Positions 26,187 to 36,863 of a stretch of DNA of 40,670 nt are shown here, piece after piece (position 1 is the first letter of the stretch; each line of letters opens with the position of its first letter). The notes under the pieces are model-generated. The model made no database searches and was not told the DNA's origin. It worked only from the letters and a program-made list of their open reading frames with translations. This DNA is from Bugula neritina. Lineage: Eukaryota; Bryozoa; Gymnolaemata; Cheilostomatida; Bugulidae. Made by a program: the position numbers and the translations under genes. The stretch is from NCBI GenBank assembly GCA_964035545.1, contig CAXIUT010000185.1:1-40670 (forward strand). The letters are read 5' to 3'.

Positions 26187-29087
26187 ATGGCAGAATAGTT
26201 CGTCAACTGTCCCACTAACAAAAATATCAGTGACCACTTAGAAGTGCAACTTGTTGAACTCGACCTGAGACCTGTATCTACCCAAGACAAACAATAACTC
26301 ATGCTCATCCTGAACTCCTATCTCAGCTACCCAGACGACTAACTTGCTCAAAACCATCGTTTTGCCAATAAGCTCGGAATGTTAGACCTTTCAGCAGAAG
26401 AAAGAGTGAGAATATGTGAAAATACAGAAGTAGGACGTGTGAATAAAAGTCATATGAAATAGACTAAAATAATAAGAGCACACAGCTAAGTATTTTTCAT
26501 CATATTCAGACTTGCAGATGTTGTGGTTTTTTCGTCCAGTAAGAAGATATAAGTGCTTGTAATTCTAAGTTCAAAGATGTCAATCATTTAGGAACTGCTA
26601 CCAGAGTATTTTTCGATTCTTTCTTTAGCATAGGTATCCTCCTTGTAGTCATGATCTTGATTTACAGTGCTTTTGCATTTGGAACCAATATCTCAGTTGC
26701 AAAAAGTTCAAACTATCTGGGAGATTCAGGACTAGATTACCTTTCTATTTCTCTAGGATCTAAAAGCAAATATGAAACAGAGTAAAACACAAACAGATAA
26801 AACTAAGATGGATAAAATTACTACAAAATTTCTTCCTGGCTAGGAGTTCTTATGCTAGTTATCTGGGTATTCATATTTGGATGGATAAAAAAGCAAGCAT
26901 ACCATGCATAGAAAAGAAGATAAAAAAAACTAGGAGTTTCAGATTTTAGTATTGCTATTGAAAACATGCCCACAGGATTCTAGAGGGAATAGATAGAGGA
27001 GCAATTTAACTCATACCTAAAAGGCCTCAAATAAATGGATCTAGATAAGACAATAACTCTTGATAAAATAGAAGTTGTGAAATATAATGAAGGAAAACCC
27101 TTTTATTTTAATGAAGATTAGTTTTCTGATTCATAACTCACAGAACTACTAAAAAAATATGAATAACTAAAAGAAAGAATTATTTCTTTCGTACTTTAGT
27201 ACAAACAACATGGAAGATTTATAAGTTCTGCAGCAAATAGAACTCATACTTATAGCTAATTCAATTTAGTTATCTATAAAAAAGCATAAAAATATAAATA
27301 TATTGTCGATAAATTAAGACAGAAGTTACATGCCAAGTACTAGGAAGCTAGGACAGTCGTATTTGTTACCTTTCTCAACTATTAAATGCGACAACTCATT
27401 CTCTAAAATAATAAAAACAGCCTTTTCTATAAATTCAAACGTTTCATTCAATTTTGGAAATCTTCAGACTACTTCTCTGCCAGACGGGGGTAAGTAGCTT
27501 ATTAAGATATCTACATTGATAAACCACCTGAACCTGAAGATATTGAGTGGGGAAACCTAGGCCTAACTTCATGTCAAAAGTTTGCACGCTTCATATTCAC
27601 CATCTTTGTCACTCTAATCATGATTGGAATTTCTCTCGTCATAGTGTATGCCCTTTCCACAGTCCAAAAAGATAACACCAACAAAAGATTCATCTCTATA
27701 CTAATCTCACTAGCAATCAGTATCATCAACTTACTTATCATTAGTACAAATATTTTTATTCAGAGGTGATTCAAGTACTCACAGTCGTTTAAAAAGTCTA
27801 CTCCATGAACTACTACCAAATGAGTATAGCTATTAAGTCAATCATTGCTCAGTCCATCAACTCTATCTTTGTTCCTATCTTCGTGAACTACTACATCAAA
27901 GACCAAAATATATTCGGAGTTAGTGGACTAGCAGAAGATATTTTTATTTTAGCTGTTGCTAGTTCCTTCGTGCCTCCCCTTGTTCGCCTCATCGACCCTT
28001 GGAACATCTTCCTTGCCCTCAGATATAAGTATTATCATGATTAATGTAATTTTTATTTCATTTAGAACGACGTCTATATCTCACACAGTTCTAACTCAAC
28101 TAAAAAAGTTAAAAAATGCAGTTTTAAATAGGATTATAGTATATATATCTAGTTCATAACTTCATCTTCATCTGCTTCTTTGTCTCTCTTCAACCTATTA
28201 TTCCCTTATTCGCCATCATCAGTCTCTTCCTCATGTATTGGATTTAAAAATACTCTCTCTTCAACCGTTGTCAACGTCCAGTCCCAGGTCCAGATGTCAT
28301 CACCTCCAAAATACATCAAATTCTCTTCTTTGGTAGTGTCTCTTTTGCACTTGGCAACCTGACCTGGTCCTGGTTTCTTCCAGACTAAAGCTTTAGAAGT
28401 TCACTAGTACCTAATTTAGTTACCTTCGGGCTCTCTCTAATCATGTTCATCTTCCCATATGATTTCTTCATTTAAAAATAGCCCATCAGAGAAGTCAAAA
28501 ACTATCACTAAAAAAGAATTTACTTCCCATCTTAATACGACAGATTGAATCCTTCAACCAGTAAAGAAGCTATCGAATAGTACAGAATATTTTTGTTGAA
28601 AAAGAAACAATAACTCGAAGGAAAACAGGGATCTGATTTATAGAACTAACTCCTTAGAAACTTAGGCAATCAATCTCGTAACAATATCTATAAACCCAAC
28701 TACCTCAATAAATTTGGAACCAGTCAGTAAGATCTAGTCATTCAAGAACTTTTAAAAAACTAAAGCAGAAATGTCGTGAATCCTATTCAGCTACTAAATG
28801 CTTTGGTGCCTCGTTATTCATAAGTCAATATACGGCCGCAACTATCTGAACACAGAATTAGCAAATACCCAGGATCACAAGTAAACATGGGAGTTTCAAT
28901 GAAGAACATGTATGGATAGAACTCAAGTAAAGAACTAGCCATTCAAAACTAAATCAGAATGGAAGATCCTAATATACCTCATGATGACTTCAAAAATGTC
29001 TACAGTAGTAACCTACGCATCGATGGTATCTTGCAAATAGCAAGTAAAGTCTTACCAGAACCAAAAAATCATTAAAAAAAACAATGA
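26187..29087 (+). CDS. OSCA/TMEM63-like mechanosensitive cation channel
   Basis: 946 residues with three 20-nt introns (26490-26509, 27744-27763, 28046-28065). The order fits the family: an N-terminal soluble part with a cysteine cluster (TCRCCGFF), a first membrane segment (FFSIGILLVVMILIYSAFAF), a second (WLGVLMLVIWVFIFGWI), a cytosolic domain with TVVFVTFLNYEMRE, the signature PEPEDIEWGNLGL, then several membrane segments (IFTIFVTLIMIGISLVIVY; ISILISLAISIINLLII; IFLALRYK; FIFICFFVSLQPIIPLFAII; LGNLTWSWFLP) and a long polar tail. The family forms osmo- or tension-gated ion channels. The N-terminal Cys cluster is unusual. The substrate ion is not shown by the sequence. Confidence 0.78.
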
Positions 29088-29224
29088 TTCGCATTTTATT
29101 ATTATCTTTATAAATTCATTGCTTTTTAATGTTGATTTTGTTAGTGGAAATAAAATATTATACGATTTGATTCAAGTTTCGTTTCTTAATTCTCTTTCGA
29201 TTATATTATTTAAAATATCTAGGC

Positions 29225-29717
29225 ATGGAACCTGAACCAACTGATGACATACTTGGACCCAAAAGAAGAAACTATGAATTCTTACAGCTAGTAAGAGATA
29301 AAAACTATCCTGATGCCCTTCTCCTTGGTAAACTAAGTAATTATTTAATGAGTCAGTCCTCAAAGACGATCCTAATAACCCTTCAGTCAAAAAGTTTGTA
29401 GATTTCATATAAAAAAATGCAAAAAAGCGTAATATTTTATTGACTTAGTTGACGAGATGGCCAAAGAATAATAATAATATGAATCAGCTAATTCTGATGA
29501 CTCCTCTTCTGAAGAATAATAGAATGGAGAGGTAAACGGATAAGAGAAGTCATAGTCGTCATCTAGTGATAATAAAGAAGAGGAAGAAGAGGAAGAATAG
29601 TAAGAAAAACCAGAAAAGAAAGTAGAACTCAGCACTTGCACTCTTAACTCGATTCCTCATGTCTGTCCCAGACACCACAAACTAATTATAGAAGCAACCA
29701 AAGATGGAAAAATATGA
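29225..29717 (+). CDS. Acidic Ser/Glu-rich protein
   Basis: 150 residues after two 20-nt introns (29337-29356, 29429-29448). Reading: MEPEPTDDILGPKRRNYEF, then PNNPSVKKFVDFIEKNAKKL, then a long Glu/Ser tract encoded by a mixture of GAA, GAG, TAA and TAG, and a short end with CPRHHKLIIEATKDGKI. No family recognised. The mixed use of all four codons in the acidic tract illustrates the reassigned code. It converges on the PP2C gene. Confidence 0.6.
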
Positions 29718-29851
29718 TCTCCATCTTTTATCTTACATATTATCTACTAAAAATGATAACTGGTAAAAAATATTTAAAAATATTAAATTTAAATTGAAAT
29801 AATGATTGACTAATATTCTTTTTATTCGAATAGATGATTTACGAGGACAAA

Positions 29852-30796
29852 TCACTTGATTTTGACAAGTATGGCGGTCATGTTATCACAGCCGATTCCT
29901 GAACTTGTGTCTTTGGCAACTAACTAATCTAGGAGTTCTTCCATCAGCTTTTTGTGAGGTTTAGAGTTATCTAGGTTATTTTTAATAATATCTATTAGTC
30001 CCTGACTGTTATCTACATATCTCTACCATATCCCATCGCAGCCTAGTATTATAAACTCATCACTAGGATGTCTATCAAATTTACGAATATCTGGCTTGCA
30101 TGTAATCATTTGCTAGTGATAACCCAAGTCCTTCCTTGCCTTGTAGTCAAAGTCTCCAAAAGATCTAGTCAAATTGAGACCTCCATTTACCCTTCCCATA
30201 TATATCACTCCTCCTGCGTTCTTGATCCTTCTCTCTTCTTCAGAACTCTCAGGTTTATGATCGAGAGATAAATCTATGGCTTTTCCTCCGCGGCAAAGAG
30301 AACTTCTAGAGTCTCCTGCATTGGCAATAATGAAATGTGTGAGTGTAATCAAAACGACATTGGCTGTGCAGCCAGTTGTCTTAGATATAGGCTCTGTTTC
30401 AGGCATGTTTCTGTGTGAATTTAATTCTCTAGTAGCTTCTTCAGTCAGCAAGATCTAGTCCATGAGCTTGAATGCTTAATCAAGAGCAGCCTAATAGTTT
30501 CTCTTTTTGTAGCTATCAAGATTTTTAAGAACATCGATGAACCTTCCTTAGATGTACTTACTAACCTAGTGACCTAATTGGATCGAAGAATACCTCCGTG
30601 CCCATCAAAAACTCCGAAAAGAGAAACTCCATCTCCGAGATCGACTTCATGAATGGCAGCATCTTCCATGTTTTTTCTCCAACCTAGAGAGAGGAAGAGG
30701 AGTACCTTGCATTTCAGCTTTGCAGTAGATGACTCCAGATCCACTACCTTCTTTGATGTCCTTGGATGTGCTGGGCTATGATAAATAGACTCCCAT
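29852..30796 (-). CDS. PP2C-type Ser/Thr protein phosphatase
   Basis: 300 residues with two introns (30684-30705, 22 nt; 30574-30593, 20 nt). PP2C motifs in order: MQGWRKNMEDAAIHE (motif 1), LFGVFDGHGGHEVSKYI (motif 2, metal-binding Asp-Gly), TGCTANVVLI, FIIANAGDSRSSLCRGGKA, LSLDHKPESSEEERRI, GGLNLTRSFGDF, and DEFIILGCDGIWE with GCDNMTAIL near the end. All catalytic Asp residues are present. These are monomeric Mg/Mn phosphatases. The N terminus MGVYLS differs from the usual MGxxLSxP only slightly and may be N-myristoylated. The length is typical. Confidence 0.95.
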
Positions 30797-31172
30797 TGCT
30801 AGTTCAATACAACTAAAAATAATAAACCTCAACAATATTTTGAGTTAAAATTAAAACTATTCAGCTCACAGGACCTTTCCTTTAACCTAGCTTTGAATCT
30901 AACTCTATTCAGTTATTTCAGTTTATCAAAGATCAAAGTATAAATATTTTGGAAACGCCTTTGACAGGCTTCTCTTTACTTGCTATCTAATTCTGATAAA
31001 ACATAAAATATAAAACGCATAGTAATCAATTGCTAATTCTCATTTAAAGTCATCTTGACCTCGTTTTAAGGATCAAAACTCTTAGAATGATAAAGAACTC
31101 CTTATTATGAATATTTGACTAATTTCTATTGATAATTTTAACAATAGATCAGTTATTAAAGTATTGATTCAA
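30797..31172. other. Intergenic region, nothing recognised
   Basis: 376 bp between the divergent PP2C and coiled-coil genes. It presumably holds both promoters. I see no repeat, RNA gene or convincing reading frame. Confidence 0.6.
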
Positions 31173-32706
31173 ATGAGAACTCAATCAAGATATTCTCCAA
31201 CCAGAAAAGAAGATCAAAGTAGTAATTGAAAGTCAATATAGAACTTATTCAGTACTTGGATGATTTCGGTAAGCAAATAAGCAATCGCAAAAACAACTCA
31301 AGTTTATAATAGCAACTGTCATCTCTGAGTAAAGCTTACAATCAAGCTCAATAAAAATTACTATAAACATAAAGGCTACTTTTGGCTGAATCAATTTTAA
31401 TAGAAAAGCAAAGATCTATTATCGAAGTATAAGCTACTTGATTTAGATATATCGACATATTTTGACTGGTAGTATGTAAGATGATAGTATATTAACATTT
31501 CTTCAAGATATTTAAGAAGATGAAGAAAAGAAGGATATTTTTGATGAATTAGGACATATAAAGAGCATAATTCAGGAGAAAAGGATAAAAAAATATAAAT
31601 AAACACTTCATAGTGATAAAACTAACTCTAATTTACTAAAATAGCTACAAACTCTATCATAATCACATATAAAAAAACATCAATAAAGTACTATCATTAT
31701 CAATTCCAACAACTAACTGAGGAACTAAAATAAATTACTGCATCAATCTAATAATTAACTAAAATTAAAAATATAAACACATAAATCATAACTACAATAA
31801 AAAATATCACTAATATCATCATTAAAAACATTAAATAATTAAATCAACCATTAGTTGAGTATCTGTAAATAAAGCATTATCGATTATTCTTAAAAAATAG
31901 AATAAAATAAAATATTAATTAAAAATATTAAAAATAAAGAAGACTCTATTCTAAAATATAAAACATAAATAGAAAAAATAAATAGCATTTTCTCATAAAA
32001 ACTCTTTTTTAATCACCTATTATCAAATAATTATCAAATAAATAAAATAAATGAAGGATAGCAAAACAAACTAAATAAAATAAATAAAGGATAGCAAATC
32101 AAGATAAATAAAATAAATGAAGGATAGCAAAACAAAGTAAATAAAATAAATGAAGAATAGCAAAACAAAGTAAATAAAATAAATGAAGGATAGCAAAATA
32201 TAGAAAATGAAGAAGAGTAAAAACCTAAAAATAGATACTAAATATAATAGATATAGAGACAGCTATCACAATTATTGAAATACAAAAGATAGTACAAAAG
32301 ACTAAAATAAAAAATTAAAGATAACTAATTTTTAAAACAAGAGATAGGAATATTGAAACAATTTTTATCATAATAGGCACTACTTCTCTTCAAATAATAT
32401 GAATAAAAACAACTCGAATGCCTATAACTATAACTAAGAAATCTATCTCTCCTATAAAAACATAAAATCATTAAGCTAGATTAACTCTAAAGATAAATAT
32501 GGAAATATAAATTATTGCTCATCAGATAATAAGAAAAAAATGGAATAAATTTAAACAATCCACTCATAAATAGTGCTTAGTCTCAAATGTTGAGTTCTAA
32601 ATAAGCTGTAAGCCTCATTGAATCCTTCAGAAATATTCAGTCAAATAAATAATTCCTCCTAAACATCACAAACACCAATGTTTCTTAGTTCACATCTGCT
32701 CCATGA
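31173..32706 (+). CDS. Coiled-coil protein with 11-residue repeats
   Basis: 497 residues after two 20-nt introns (31222-31241, 31427-31446). It starts MRTQSRYSPTRKED. The rest is mostly coiled coil (LSSLSKAYNQAQEKLLETE; ELKLKIETHKSELQEK). Near residues 275-330 an 11-residue unit close to NKINEGEQNKV is repeated five times, encoded by a 33-bp tandem repeat at about 32035-32200. The last codons and the TGA lie inside the first copy of the 112-bp satellite, so the satellite provides the C terminus. No family is recognised. A cytoskeletal or basal-body role is a guess. Confidence 0.65.
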
Positions 32707-33583
32707 TCTCATTATCCTTTATCTTGTATTACCAGCATGAATTAGTTATTATTTCATTAATAAGTATACGATATCAATCATAGCCATATTGATAACAAGG
32801 TTCACATCTGCTCCATGATCTCATTATCCTTTATCTTGTATTACCAGCATGAATTAGTTATTATTTCATTAATAAGTATACGATATCAATCATAGCCATA
32901 TTGATAACAAGGTTCACATCTGCTCCATGATCTCATTATCCTTTATCTTGTATTACCAGCATGAATTAGTTATTATTTCATTAATAAGTATACGATATCA
33001 ATCATAGCCATATTGATAACAAGGTTCACATCTGCTCCATGATCTCATTATCCTTTATCTTGTATTACCAGCATGAATTAGTTATTATTTCATTAATAAG
33101 TATACGATATCAATCATAGCCATATTGATAACAAGGTTCACATCTGCTCCATGATCTCATTATCCTTTATCTTGTATTACCAGCATGAATTAGTTATTAT
33201 TTCATTAATAAGTATACGATATCAATCATAGCCATATTGATAACAAGGTTCACATCTGCTCCATGATCTCATTATCCTTTATCTTGTATTACCAGCATGA
33301 ATTAGTTATTATTTCATTAATAAGTATACGATATCAATCATAGCCATATTGATAACAAGGTTCACATCTGCTCCATGATCTCATTATCCTTTATCTTGTA
33401 TTACCAGCATGAATTAGTTATTATTTCATTAATAAGTATACGATATCAATCATAGCCATATTGATAACAAGGTTCACATCTGCTCCATGATCTCATTATC
33501 CTTTATCTTGTATTACCAGCATGAATTAGTTATTATTTCATTAATAAGTATACGATATTAATCATAGCCATATTGATAACAAG
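32689..33583. repeat. 112-bp satellite, 8 tandem copies
   Basis: Eight head-to-tail copies beginning at 32689, 32801, 32913, 33025, 33137, 33249, 33361 and 33473. They are practically identical; the last copy has one visible substitution in the ATATCAATC region. The unit length is not a multiple of three. The array spans the whole gap between two convergent genes, from the stop of the gene on the left (32706) to 13 bp before the stop of the gene on the right (33597). Confidence 0.97.
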
Positions 33584-33596
33584 CAGAAAGATTCTC

Positions 33597-35045
33597 TCAA
33601 TATTGAAGACCTTTCACTATATAGGACTCATCCAAAAGGTAGCCTTTGATTCGATTATAAGATGAATTGTCAGACTCTTGCTTCTTCTCAACCATCACCC
33701 AGCTATCTACCATCCGAATAGTCTCCTTGGGAACCATCTTGCTTGCATCTCTTGAAGAACGAGAATCCTCCAACTAGTTCAGGATAGCATAGTGAGATGG
33801 CTACTGATGAGTTATATTATTCTGGTTAGCTCTTCTTCCCTGTCTCTGTTGACCTTGCTGTTTTGGCTGACCTTGTTGTCTCTCTTGAACTTTTTGATTG
33901 TTTTTTTGCCTTGGCTGAGTTGGAGCTGTTGGTTGTGTTGGTTCTTTTCGAGGAGATCTTCTGTTTCTGGATTTGTGCTTTTTATGATAATCTACAGCAT
34001 CGTTAAGAGAGCTTTAGTTAAAGAAGCTAGTTTGATGATGATTTGGTTCAATAAAATTTTGTTTTTTGAGAGAAGGTCTATTTTTTTGTTTAGGACTGAC
34101 GCGATAAAGATGTTCTAGCATAGTTTTATTTTGATCTTGAATATTAAATGTTCTGATTGGGACATCAAATGTCTTATTTCCAGTTTTGTTGACATCTTTT
34201 GTATTCTTTTCTTCTGTACTTACTAACTCGTGTGGTATTTGATGTTCGCTATTTACTAAATCTCTATCATATTTATGCTACTTAGCTTTTGAAGTTTCTT
34301 TGTTCATCTGATTAATAATTACTTCTTTGATTTGTTAGTGCTATTTGAAAGCTTTGAAGGTAGATAACTTATTTTTGATAATAATTTCCATCACATAATG
34401 AAATTTACAGTTTTTAGTACTAGTTTTATCAATTGAACAAAGCTTTCCTATCTAAATTAATGCTCCCATCACGTCTTTCTCCCATTTCACCCTCTAATCT
34501 TTATTCTTTACCTCTCGACTAGATTGTACAGTATTCACACAAAAGTTTTAATTCACCCAAACTTTACCTTTCTTGGCATTATTGTACCCAACCATATCTT
34601 TAGTTACTACAAACTATCCGAACTTATCTGACAACAGACTTAATCCTTCGATAATTCCTTTGAAAATAACCACTTGATCTCTTTATGAAAGCATACTTTT
34701 CGGGTTTTGTTCATAAAGTTTATGAATATGCTCTGTATATACGATAAGATCTGTGTTTTTATCAGGTGTCTGGCAAGAATTCAAACAGGCTGATTCTTCT
34801 TCTTGACTTACTTTTCTAACTTATAGCAGCTCAACACATAAAACTGATATTTGAGGATCTTTTCTCCAGTCGAAAACGTTAGAATCTTATTTAGAGTTGC
34901 TATCACTGTAGTTTTGGAGATGATGTTTTTCAACTATTTACCTGGATAGTTTGTTTTGAATAAGTTATCTATGTTTAGTTTGAGCCAATGATAACCACTG
35001 TTGAAGATCAGAAAATCGAGATGCCTATTTCGGCTGATTTCCCAT
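33597..35045 (-). CDS. Unrecognised protein with Gln/Pro-rich tail
   Basis: 482 residues in one frame with no intron needed. It begins MGNQPKEASRFSD, a possible N-myristoylation site. The central part contains DLIVYTEHIHKLYEQNP, VVIFKGIIEGLSLLSDKFG and KGKVWVNENFCVN, which look globular. From about residue 330 it becomes basic and Gln/Pro/Arg-rich (RQQGQPKQQGQQRQGRR), with a more ordered end (MVPKETIRMVDSWVMVEKK). No family recognised. Its 3' end abuts the 112-bp satellite. Confidence 0.6.
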
Positions 35046-35229
35046 TATTATTATTATGGAACTAACCTCAATAAAAATAGACAATATCAATTTATATCAT
35101 TAACCCATCTATCATATATTATCTAATAATAATAGTCATAATAACTGCCATGAATTTTAGAATTGCTGTATGAAGGTGTGAATAGAAGTGTTGAGTTAAT
35201 GATGAAATAAGAAAGAAAGAGAATGTCAA

Positions 35230-35301
35230 GCCTGTATAGCTTAGTTGGTAGAGCACTTGCCTAGTAAGCAAGAGGTCACCGGTTCGACTCCGGTTACAGG
35301 C
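35230..35301 (+). tRNA. tRNA-Thr (anticodon AGU)
   Basis: A full cloverleaf of 72 nt. Acceptor GCCTGTA pairs with TACAGGC. The D arm is GCTT...GAGC, the anticodon stem CTTGC/GCAAG with loop CTAGTAA (anticodon AGT), and the T arm ACCGG/CCGGT with loop TTCGACT. The internal A and B boxes for RNA polymerase III are intact and CCA is not encoded. A T6 run at 35302-35307 is the Pol III terminator. No intron. It is an ordinary tRNA, not a suppressor reading TAA/TAG. Confidence 0.95.
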
Positions 35302-35307
35302 TTTTTT
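35302..35307 (+). terminator. Pol III T-run terminator
   Basis: Six Ts directly after the tRNA acceptor stem, the usual RNA polymerase III stop signal. Confidence 0.8.
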
Positions 35308-35322
35308 ATCCTTATTATAACC

Positions 35323-35434
35323 AAAACATCAGTTAGAGCTATTTGCATGTAAAACATCAGTTAGAGCTATTTGCATGTAAAACATCAGTTAGAGCTATTT
35401 GCATGTAAAACATCAGTTAGAGCTATTTGCAAGT
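35323..35434. repeat. 28-bp tandem repeat, 4 copies
   Basis: Four copies starting at 35323, 35351, 35379 and 35407. Each holds ATTTGCAT (ATTTGCAA in the last), the reverse complement of the octamer ATGCAAAT. The array lies between the tRNA terminator and the MORN gene and ends 18 bp before its ATG, so it must overlap that gene's 5' leader or promoter. Confidence 0.95.
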
Positions 35435-35451
35435 AACAGTTTTATAATTAA

Positions 35452-36516
35452 ATGGGAAACAAAAATCAATAAGTTTAAGATAATAACTAAAATAAAGAAG
35501 AAAACGGAACTATCATTCGAGCAAGCAGAGGAAGAAAGGAAATAGCTATAGAGCCGATAACTTTTGATTAATTCGGATAAAGAGTAGATTCTTTTAAAGT
35601 CACATCCAATAAACTAAATAAAACAACCACAGGAAACACATCCAAATTTATCAACTCAAGCAAATTAACCAGTTCTCTCCCTCTAGGCCGGTCAACCATG
35701 AAAGTAGATACATAATTAAATATGAAAGAGCTGCAAGTTATCGTCTAAAATAATAGCTAGCAGATTCCATCTCAAGGAACAGACCTAACCATTCCTTTCT
35801 CTGTTGTTAGACTTAATATCTAAAAATAACTCAAAAACGTCATTTCAGAATATAGACCCTCCTTTTTAGATAAATATTAAAAAAACATCAATAACTCCAC
35901 AAATCATTGGCAAATCAATAACAAAGGCTACTACCTCAAAAAATTAGATAACAACAGAGTCATCGTCATGAAACCCGGGCATATCTACGAAGGATAGTAT
36001 CTTTAACACAACCAAGACATCATTCCCAACAATTATGGTACCCTCATTACTCTTAGAGGCATGTATGTCGGATAGTTTAGAGGAGGATAAGCTCATGGAC
36101 AAGGAACCTACATGGACTACAAACTTAAAACAGTCAACAAAGGAACCTGGAACAAAGGATAAATCACCAACGGATCTATCATCAGTTAATATTATCAGTA
36201 TCAAGGAAATTTTGCTAATAGAATAGCTAATGGAGAAGGAGTTATTGAGTATAAACATAAAAACAGCAAATATAAAGGAAAATTTATTAATGGATGTTAC
36301 TAAGATGAAAATGGATACTTTTCTTCAGACACTTACGACTATTCTGGAGGATTTAAGGGAGGAAAAAAAGATGGAATAGGCTGTTTAATATAAAAATAAA
36401 GATATATAAAGACAAGATCTCAAAGGAAGTTCAAACCTCAGGAATAATTCTAAGGCTACTTTTAGAATGATAGTTATTCAGGAAAGTTCAAAGAATCGAA
36501 TCAAGCTATTAACTGA
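35452..36516 (+). CDS. MORN-repeat protein
   Basis: 354 residues, no intron. The N terminus MGNKNQ is a likely myristoylation site. The first 150 residues are polar (Asn/Ser/Thr/Lys-rich). From about residue 180 there are MORN-type units: YEGEYLEHNQ, YVGEFRGGEAHGQGTYMDY, NKGTWNKGEI, YQGNFANRIANGEGVIEY, YKGKFINGCYEDENGY, YSGGFKGGKKDGIGCL and FEGYFENDSYSGKF. MORN proteins link membranes to the cytoskeleton or scaffold ciliary structures. Many conserved Glu in the YxGE units are TAG or TAA. The partner is unknown. Confidence 0.88.
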
Positions 36517-36613
36517 TCATAGTTTATCTTTTCTTCACTTCTGATATTAAATTTAACAATATACCTCAAAGTATTAAATCAAACAAGATTAAGGCATTGA
36601 TAAAAGGCATTGA

Positions 36614-36863
36614 GATATAAATCAATTCAGCCCTTGAAGATATAAATCAATTCAGCCCTTGAAGATATAAATCAATTCAGCCCTTGAAGATATAAATCAA
36701 TTCAGCCCTTGAAGATATAAATCAATTCAGCCCTTGAAGATATAAATCAATTCAGCCCTTGAAGATATAAATCAATTCAGCCCTTGAAGATATAAATCAA
36801 TTCAGCCCTTGAAGATATAAATCAATTCAGCCATTGAAGATATAAATCAATTCAGCCATTGAA
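36614..36863. repeat. 25-bp minisatellite, 10 copies, overlapping the TTC27 stop
   Basis: Ten copies of a 25-bp unit. The first eight have CCCTTG and the last two CCATTG. The complementary strand of the last copy contains the final codons of TTC27 (QWLN) and its TGA, and every copy keeps that in-frame-like AATTGA. The array lies in the 330-bp gap between the convergent MORN and TTC27 genes. Confidence 0.95.

Noticed and set aside
32689-33583. The 112-bp repeats as a CRISPR array.
   Set aside because: The copies abut with no unique spacers, and the genome is eukaryotic.
34906-34941. A possible 36-nt GT-AG intron in the minus-strand gene at 33597-35045.
   Set aside because: The frame reads straight through with good protein content, the length is a multiple of three and outside the 19-22 class.
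35230-35301. The tRNA as a possible suppressor for TAA/TAG.
   Set aside because: The anticodon is AGU (Thr); nothing suggests stop-codon reading.
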